Assembly: GCA_022844165.1 (NCBI GenBank)
Contig: JALHMH010000024.1
Span: 1 to 64,000, forward strand
From: Lysobacterales bacterium
Lineage (GTDB): Bacteria; Pseudomonadota; Gammaproteobacteria; Xanthomonadales; SZUA-5
DNA: 64,000 nt
Reading direction: 5' to 3'
Positions 58,981 through 64,000 of the stretch are shown piece after piece; position 1 is the first letter of the stretch; every line of letters begins with the position of its first letter. A program made the translations under genes and the position numbers. Below the pieces are notes generated by a model. That model saw only the letters and a program-made list of their open reading frames with translations, was not told the DNA's origin and did not search any database.

Positions 58981-60192
58981 TCACCAATTCCACATTGTCC
59001 CATCGCGCAAACGCGCGACGGGCAGATAAGCCGCTTGATACGGATAGCGTGCCGCTAGCGTCTCGTCGATCTCGACGCCATGGCCGGGCGTTTCGCCTGG
59101 ATGCAAGTAACCAGTGTCGAAGCTGTAGGCGTGCGGGAACACGGCGTCGGTCTCGGGCGAGTGGCGCATGTATTCCTGGATGCCGAAATTTGGCACCCAA
59201 AGATCGAAATGCAGCGCACAGCCCATCGTGATCGGAGACAGATCGGTGGCGCCATGGCACCCGGTGCGCACGTGGTACAGCGCGGCCAGATCAGCGATGC
59301 GGCGCAGGTGCGTAATGCCGCCAGCGTGCAAGACGGTGGAGCGAATGTAATCGATCAGTTGCTCTTTGATGAGCTGATGACTGTCGTGAATCGAGTCGAA
59401 AACCTCGCCGATGGCGATCGGCGTCACCGTGTGCTGGCGAATCAGGCGCAGCGATTCCTGATTCTCTGCCGGCGTCGGATCCTCGATCCAGAACAGTCGA
59501 TAAGGCTCAAGCGACTTCCCGAGGCGCGCCGCTTCGATTGGCGTCAGGCGATGATGCACGTCGTGCAGCAGCTCGACGCCGAAGCCGAATTTCTCGCGCA
59601 GTTTGTCGAATAGTACCGGTGTGTGGTCGAGATACTCCGGGGTGCTCCAGAGGGCTTCTTTGGCCACTGCGCCGCGATCGGCCGGTTCGTAGAAAAGTTT
59701 ACCCTTGCCGACGCCGTACACTTCCTCCAGCCCGGGGACGCCGCTCTGCGCGCGAATCGCTCGATAGCCCATTGCCTGGTATCTGGCGATCTCATCGATC
59801 ACTTCTGCCGTGTCGCGGCCATTGGCATGTCCGTACACCAACACCCCAGTGCGCGAGGCGCCGCCGAGCAGTTGATACAGCGGCATTCCGGCCAGCTTGG
59901 CCTTGATGTCCCATAGCGCCATGTCCACGGCAGCAATACAAGTCATCGTCACCGAGCCTCGCCGCCAGTAAACGCCGCGATACAGGTATTGCCAGATGTC
60001 TTCGCTCTGCCGCGGATCGCGACCGATCAGCGCCGGAATCACGTGTTCCGCCAGATAAGTCGCTGCCGCCAGCTCGCGGCCGTTGATCGTGGCATCGCCA
60101 ATTCCGCTGATGCCCTGATCGGTTTCGATTTTCAACGTGACGAAGTTCCGTCCCGGACACGTGACAATGACTTTGGCGCCGGTGATTTTCAT
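58981..60192 (-). CDS. manD: Mannonate dehydratase, enolase superfamily (ManD type)
   Basis: 403 residues from the ATG at 60192 ([27 protein letters not shown]). Dehydrates D-mannonate to KDG. Metal and catalytic residues appear in order: [34 protein letters not shown], and a His in [10 protein letters not shown], with Tyr/Arg loops ([13 protein letters not shown]) typical of ManD. It uses the enolase fold instead of the UxuA type found in E. coli. No leader peptide, unlike the two exported homologues in this locus. Confidence 0.88.
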   Translation of the reverse strand: MKITGAKVIVTCPGRNFVTLKIETDQGISGIGDATINGRELAAATYLAEHVIPALIGRDPRQSEDIWQYLYRGVYWRRGSVTMTCIAAVDMALWDIKAKLAGMPLYQLLGGASRTGVLVYGHANGRDTAEVIDEIARYQAMGYRAIRAQSGVPGLEEVYGVGKGKLFYEPADRGAVAKEALWSTPEYLDHTPVLFDKLREKFGFGVELLHDVHHRLTPIEAARLGKSLEPYRLFWIEDPTPAENQESLRLIRQHTVTPIAIGEVFDSIHDSHQLIKEQLIDYIRSTVLHAGGITHLRRIADLAALYHVRTGCHGATDLSPITMGCALHFDLWVPNFGIQEYMRHSPETDAVFPHAYSFDTGYLHPGETPGHGVEIDETLAARYPYQAAYLPVARLRDGTMWNW

Positions 60193-60503
60193 CGCGCTGC
60201 TCCCGTGGCTGCGGTCAAGCGGGGAACGGGGCACGGGGCACGGGGCACGGGGCAAAGCGATCGGACTGTCCCGGAACTGCCCGCTTTGGAAAGAAAGACG
60301 CTGCTCGGACCACGACCAGTCGATCGTGCGCCGTGCCACGTTCCGGCCGCCGAGCGCAGCTCGGCGGCGCTTCGCGAATCGCGAGCTGCGCTCGCAAGCA
60401 ATTCGCTTCGCCCCCGCGCCTCGCCACCATTAACCTCGCTATTGACGCCCACTCAGTCCCCCTTCACGCTTGCCAAGCCACAACGTGAAGGATCATAATT
60501 GGT
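60193..60503. other. Intergenic region with heptamer array and hairpins
   Basis: 311 bp between divergent manD and gntR. It contains four GGGGCAC units (about 60222-60256), a perfect 9-bp hairpin CCGCCGAGC-GCA-GCTCGGCGG (60347-60367), GCGAGC-TGC-GCTCGC (60381-60395) inside a larger GCGAA/TTCGC pair, and the gntR promoter (60470-60499). No ORF is called. Confidence 0.6.
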
Positions 60504-60533
60504 ATGTCCAATGAGAATCAACTGGTAAGACAT
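60470..60533 (+). promoter_or_regulatory. gntR promoter and candidate operators
   Basis: TTGCCA (60470-60475), 18-bp spacer, CATAAT (60494-60499). ATTGG-TATGT-CCAAT (60498-60512) overlaps the expected transcription start, and CTGGTAAGACA (60521-60531) follows. Both resemble FadR/PdhR-type GntR sites (TGGT-n-n-n-ACCA), implying autoregulation. Confidence 0.55.
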
Positions 60534-61274
60534 ATGCGGCCGAAACGGCTTTACGAGCAGATCGCGGAGCAGCTGGCCGGTGCCATCGCCCAAGGTGAGT
60601 ATGCGATCGGCGCGCGTTTGCCAGCCGAACGTGAGCTGGCGGAGCGCTTTGGTGTTGGCAGACCAACTGTGCGCGAAGCGCTGCTGATGTTGGAACTTGA
60701 TGGCCTTGTGGATATTCGCACCGGCTCCGGCGTGTATGTCGTGGAGACGCGACCCAAGCGGGCCCGGGCGCTGGAGGGCGACATCAACATGCTGGCGCTG
60801 ATCGAGGCGCGATGTTTGTTCGAGGGCGAGGCTGCGGCGCTGGCGGCGAAATTGGCAACGCCGACACAGTTGACCAGCATTCGTGCTGCACTGACGGCGA
60901 TGGAGGAAGAAGAACGCCTTGGCGTCCCTGGCGAGCAGGCTGATCGCGAATTCCACGTACAAATCGCTCGCGCCACGCAAAACCCGGCCATTGTTTATGT
61001 CGTTGAGTCGTTATGGGATGCGCGCAGCGGATCGACTCAAGTTGCGCGTACGCTGGAGAAAGTACGCGCAGCGGGGATACGCCCGCGGATCAACGAGCAC
61101 TCGGCGGTGCTCGAAGCCATTGAGGGTCGGGATCCCGATGCCGCGCGCGAAGCGATGCGCTCGCACTTGATGCGCGTCATCGACGACTTGATCAAGGCGG
61201 AGCAGGCGGAGGAGCTGGCTGCCATGCAAGCGCGGATCGACGAGCAGCGGCGGCGTTACGGAGTTCTGCGGTGA
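60504..61274 (+). CDS. GntR-family regulator, FadR/FCD subfamily (probable uronate repressor)
   Basis: 256 residues. Winged helix: RLYEQIAEQLAGAIAQGEYAIGARLPAERELAERFGVGRPTVREALLMLELDGLVDIRTGSGVYV. A FCD ligand-binding helical domain follows (EARCLFEGEAAALAA, EQADREFHVQIARATQNP, HSAVLEAIEGRDPDAAREAMRSHL) with Asp/His residues that hold a metal in this family. The promoter suggests transcription starts near 60505, so the ATG at 60534 may be the true start. UxuR- or ExuR-like; ligand inferred to be a uronate, fructuronate or tagaturonate. Confidence 0.85.
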   Translation: MSNENQLVRHMRPKRLYEQIAEQLAGAIAQGEYAIGARLPAERELAERFGVGRPTVREALLMLELDGLVDIRTGSGVYVVETRPKRARALEGDINMLALIEARCLFEGEAAALAAKLATPTQLTSIRAALTAMEEEERLGVPGEQADREFHVQIARATQNPAIVYVVESLWDARSGSTQVARTLEKVRAAGIRPRINEHSAVLEAIEGRDPDAAREAMRSHLMRVIDDLIKAEQAEELAAMQARIDEQRRRYGVLR

Positions 61275-61446
61275 TTTCAGCGCGCGGTTTCTTGCAAAGA
61301 CACGCAAGGTTGGTGCCGATAACGTGTGGTTTCAGCAGCGCCGTGCACCCTGGCCGAGCGCCGCTCGGAACCGATGAAACGTCGCGCCGCAGGTTGGCAG
61401 ACGTATGTGAGAACAGGCAAGCGTCGTCAGTTGACACGACATTGAT

Positions 61447-61484
61447 GGGAATAGACAAAAGCGTCGCGCGATAGCGCGACCCAC
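61447..61484 (-). repeat. REP-like element (single arm)
   Basis: GGGAATAGACAAAAGCGTCGCGCGATAGCGCGACCCAC is one arm of the inverted pair seen at 50055-50181. It sits 12 bp upstream of the uxaC start codon. The rest of the 222-bp gap (61275-61496) shows no gene. Confidence 0.6.
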
Positions 61485-61496
61485 GAGGGCAAATAC

Positions 61497-62921
61497 ATGA
61501 ACCACCCAGATCGCCTGCTTCCTGCTGGTCCAGCGAGGACTTTGGCGCGCGCACTCTACGACACCGTCAAAGACGCGCCGATTGTGAGTCCGCATGGGCA
61601 TACAGACCCGGCGTGGTTTGCGAGCGATGCGCCGTTCGCGAATGCAACGACGCTGTTGATCCAGCCCGATCACTATGCGTATCGGATGTTGTATTCGCAA
61701 GGCATCGCACTCGAAGATCTGGGCATCGGCGTGGCGCCGCACGAGCTCTCGGACACTCGTGCGCGCGAAATCTGGCGAACCTTTGCTGCGAACTATTTTT
61801 TGTTTCGCGCCACACCCTCGCGCATCTGGTTCGACCACGTCTTCGCCGCGGTGTTCGGTTTGTCCGAGCGCCTGTGTGCGCACAATGCCGATGTTTTTTT
61901 CGACCATATCAACGCGGCCTTGGCGACTCCGGCCTACCGCCCGCGCGCGCTGCTGGATCGCTTCAACATCGAGTGCATCGCGACCACCGAATCGCCGCTC
62001 GACAGTCTGGAGCATCACGCGCGCTTGCAGTCCGATGGCTGGGGTCAGCGCGTCATCACCGCGTACCGCCCGGACCCGGTCGTCGACCCGGAATTCGAAG
62101 GGTTCGCGCATCACCTCAAACGTTTCGCCGAACTGACCGGCGAAGACACACAAAGCTGGTCCGGATACCTTGCCGCCCACCGCAAACGGCGAGCCTTTTT
62201 TAAGGCACACGGCGCAACCAGCAGCGATCACGGCCATCCCACGGCGGCGACGCTGAATTTGTCTTCCACAGAGGCGCAAGCTTTGTTTGAACGCGTTCGC
62301 GGCGGTGCCGCCGGCGACTTGGACGCAGAGGCCTTCCGTGCACAAATGCTCACCGAGATGGCGCGCATGAGCCTCGATGATGGGCTCGTGCTGCAAATCC
62401 ATCCGGGCAGTTTTCGCAACCACAATGCGCGGGTGTTCGAACGCTTCGGGCGCGACAAAGGCGCGGACATTCCAATGCGCACCGACTACGTGCGCGCGCT
62501 CAAACCTCTGCTCGATGCGTTTGGCAACGAGCGAGGCTTGAGCGTCATCTTGTTTACGCTAGACGAGAGCACCTATGCGCGCGAGTTGGCGCCACTCGCC
62601 GGTCACTATCCTTGTTTGAAACTCGGTCCGGCATGGTGGTTCCACGACAGCCCGGAGGGCATGCGTCGCTTCCGCCGCAACGTCACAGAAACCGCCGGCT
62701 TGTACAACACGGTCGGATTCAACGACGACACGCGCGCTTTTTTCTCGATTCCAGCGCGGCACGATGTGGCTCGCCGTATCGATTGCGGATTCCTGGCGGA
62801 ACTGGTGATCGAGCATCGAATCGACGAAGACGAGGCCTTCGAGCTGGCGCAGGATCTGGCGCATCGATTGGCACGCGAAGCGTATCGCTTGCCAAAATCC
62901 GAGGCGACACGCCATGGCTGA
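61497..62921 (+). CDS. uxaC: Uronate isomerase
   Basis: 474 residues. Converts D-glucuronate to D-fructuronate and D-galacturonate to D-tagaturonate. The amidohydrolase-type barrel has H33-G-H35 (SPHGHTDP), then a later His/Asp set (HLKRFAE, QIHPGSFRNHN and DTRAFFSIPARHDVARRIDCG). Length and C-terminus fit UxaC. It overlaps the following gene by 8 bp (ATGGCTGA), so they are coupled. Confidence 0.94.
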   Translation: MNHPDRLLPAGPARTLARALYDTVKDAPIVSPHGHTDPAWFASDAPFANATTLLIQPDHYAYRMLYSQGIALEDLGIGVAPHELSDTRAREIWRTFAANYFLFRATPSRIWFDHVFAAVFGLSERLCAHNADVFFDHINAALATPAYRPRALLDRFNIECIATTESPLDSLEHHARLQSDGWGQRVITAYRPDPVVDPEFEGFAHHLKRFAELTGEDTQSWSGYLAAHRKRRAFFKAHGATSSDHGHPTAATLNLSSTEAQALFERVRGGAAGDLDAEAFRAQMLTEMARMSLDDGLVLQIHPGSFRNHNARVFERFGRDKGADIPMRTDYVRALKPLLDAFGNERGLSVILFTLDESTYARELAPLAGHYPCLKLGPAWWFHDSPEGMRRFRRNVTETAGLYNTVGFNDDTRAFFSIPARHDVARRIDCGFLAELVIEHRIDEDEAFELAQDLAHRLAREAYRLPKSEATRHG

Positions 62922-64000
62922 AGTGATGCGCCTGGACGTCGATACGCTGAGTCAGCCGCCCGCAGGCGTGATCTTGCCTGCCTACGCTCGCCAACCCGCT
63001 TTGGACCGCGGTGGCGTCGTGCATCTTGGGCTCGGTGCATTTCATCGCGCTCATCAGGCGCAGTACTTCGACGATTTGCTGGGCGCCGGCCACGATGGAT
63101 TTGCGGTCACTGGTATCGCCTTGCAGAAGTTCGATGTGCCGCAGCAGCTGAATCCTCAGGACGGACTCTACAGCGTTCTGAGTCTGTCGAATGACGAACC
63201 TTCTGTGCGTGTGATCGGCTGCATTGAACGTGTGCTGCACGCGCCCAGTCAACGTGCAGCGGTATTGGCGCGGATGGCCGATCCGCGGACTTGGCTGATC
63301 ACGCTGACGATCACCGAAAAGGGTTATTGCCACCACCCGAGCAGCGGCGCGCTGAATCGCGAGCATCCGGATATCGCCCATGATCTGGCGAATGCCGATC
63401 GGCCCAAGAGCGCGCTCGGGTTGCTGTGCGCAGCGCTGGATCTGCGACGCCGTGCCGGCGAGTTGGCGCCGGTCGTGCTGTGTTGCGACAACCTGCCGAA
63501 CAACGGCCGTGTGTTGCGTGGTCTGGTGCTGAGTTTGAGCGAGACAAATCCCGCATTGCATGATTGGATCGCACAACAAGTCAGCTTCCCGTGCACAATG
63601 GTTGATCGCATCGTTCCGGCCACTACCGTTGCGGATTTCGAGTACGTCCGCGAACGATTTGGTTATGCCGATGCGGGTCTGGTCAAAGCCGAACCGTTTT
63701 CGCAGTGGGTGATCGAAGCGTGCGACCAGCGGCTGGTGCCGCTGGCGAAGGTTGGCGCGATGTTGGTCGACGACGTCGCGCCGTTCGAGCTGATGAAGCT
63801 GCGTCTGCTCAATGGCAGCCACTCGCTGCTCGCTTATTTGGGCTACCTTGCCGGGCATCAGACGGTCAGCGATGCGATGGCCGCACCGGGATTCGGCGCG
63901 CTGATCGACTCCTTCATGCGCGATGAAGTTGCGCCAACCCTGGCGCCGCCGGCGGGTTTCGATCTGGCTGGATATGCGAGCGACTTGCGTGCCCGTTTTC
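62914..64000 (+). CDS. uxuB: Mannitol-dehydrogenase-family oxidoreductase, fructuronate-reductase-like (partial)
   Basis: The open frame runs from the ATG at 62914, within the 8-bp overlap with uxaC, past the window end (362 codons seen). It has the family's N-terminal nucleotide motif VVHLGLGAFHRAHQA, the loop ITEKGYCHH, CDNLPNNGR, the FSQWVIE segment and the catalytic K-x-x-x-x-x-N-G-x-H in LMKLRLLNGSHSLLAYLG. Reduces D-fructuronate to D-mannonate with NADH (or tagaturonate to altronate if UxaB-like); with ManD next door, mannonate is the better fit. The 3' end lies outside the window. Confidence 0.85.
   Translation, partial: MAEVMRLDVDTLSQPPAGVILPAYARQPALDRGGVVHLGLGAFHRAHQAQYFDDLLGAGHDGFAVTGIALQKFDVPQQLNPQDGLYSVLSLSNDEPSVRVIGCIERVLHAPSQRAAVLARMADPRTWLITLTITEKGYCHHPSSGALNREHPDIAHDLANADRPKSALGLLCAALDLRRRAGELAPVVLCCDNLPNNGRVLRGLVLSLSETNPALHDWIAQQVSFPCTMVDRIVPATTVADFEYVRERFGYADAGLVKAEPFSQWVIEACDQRLVPLAKVGAMLVDDVAPFELMKLRLLNGSHSLLAYLGYLAGHQTVSDAMAAPGFGALIDSFMRDEVAPTLAPPAGFDLAGYASDLRARF

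Overview
The window is about 60% GC, densely packed, and reads as chromosome of a gammaproteobacterium, most likely in the Lysobacterales (Xanthomonadales). The evidence is a GumN/TraB-family protein, a carbohydrate-type TonB-dependent receptor, RfaH, a folB/folK/tsaD neighbourhood, an Anbu cluster and secreted proteins ending in a (I/L)FASG(F/L)E tail. No rRNA, tRNA, CRISPR array, phage or intact transposase is visible. The species is not identifiable from sequence alone.

Layout. 0-0.5 kb: a mosaic of short CTAG-bounded, non-autonomous elements. 0.3-3.4 kb (minus): a translationally coupled trio (exported transglutaminase-like protein, exported beta-propeller, D,D-carboxypeptidase). 3.5-9.8 kb: purT, an M14 aspartoacylase-like gene, a CPBP-like membrane protein coupled to a pterin dehydratase, and a di-haem peroxidase. 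10-13 kb: more repeats, a VapBC pair, glmU, an ICMT-like membrane protein. 13.3-17.3 kb (minus): CP-ATP-grasp, alpha-E, transglutaminase and Anbu proteasome homologue. 17.4-23.8 kb: folK and folB split by a repeat element, tsaD, a GumN-like protein, an NTF2-like protein, a PadR regulator divergent from an exported aspartyl protease, and a lytic transglycosylase. 24-27.7 kb: ugd-uxs (UDP-glucuronate and UDP-xylose), rfaH, a DUF2058 gene and a nucleotidyltransferase remnant. 27.9-37.9 kb: gltD, gltB, a hybrid sensor kinase, a secreted beta-helix protein. 38.2-44.4 kb: a tricorn-like S41 protease and a TonB receptor.

44.5-64 kb is a uronate utilisation locus. It encodes an outer-membrane receptor, two enolase-superfamily enzymes with Tat-type export signals, a TRAP transporter (dctPQM), a GH28-like protein, an SSS-family symporter, a GH2 beta-glucuronidase-like enzyme, KDG kinase, mannonate dehydratase (ManD type), a FadR-type GntR regulator, uronate isomerase and the start of a fructuronate-reductase-like gene. 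Read together: oligouronides are taken up and cut, and glucuronate is converted to fructuronate, mannonate, KDG and KDPG. The KDPG aldolase is not in the window. TGGTAT...CCA operators lie in the TonB receptor promoter and at the regulator's own start, suggesting one repressor for the locus.

The intergenic DNA is unusually rich in short repeats. There are two CTAG-bounded families, a hairpin-rich family with two copies, REP/BIME-like inverted pairs, inverted arrays of the heptamer GGGGCAC confined here to the uronate locus, and a 237-bp tandem repeat that has copied the 3' end of the symporter gene about four times and stays in frame with the GH28 gene.
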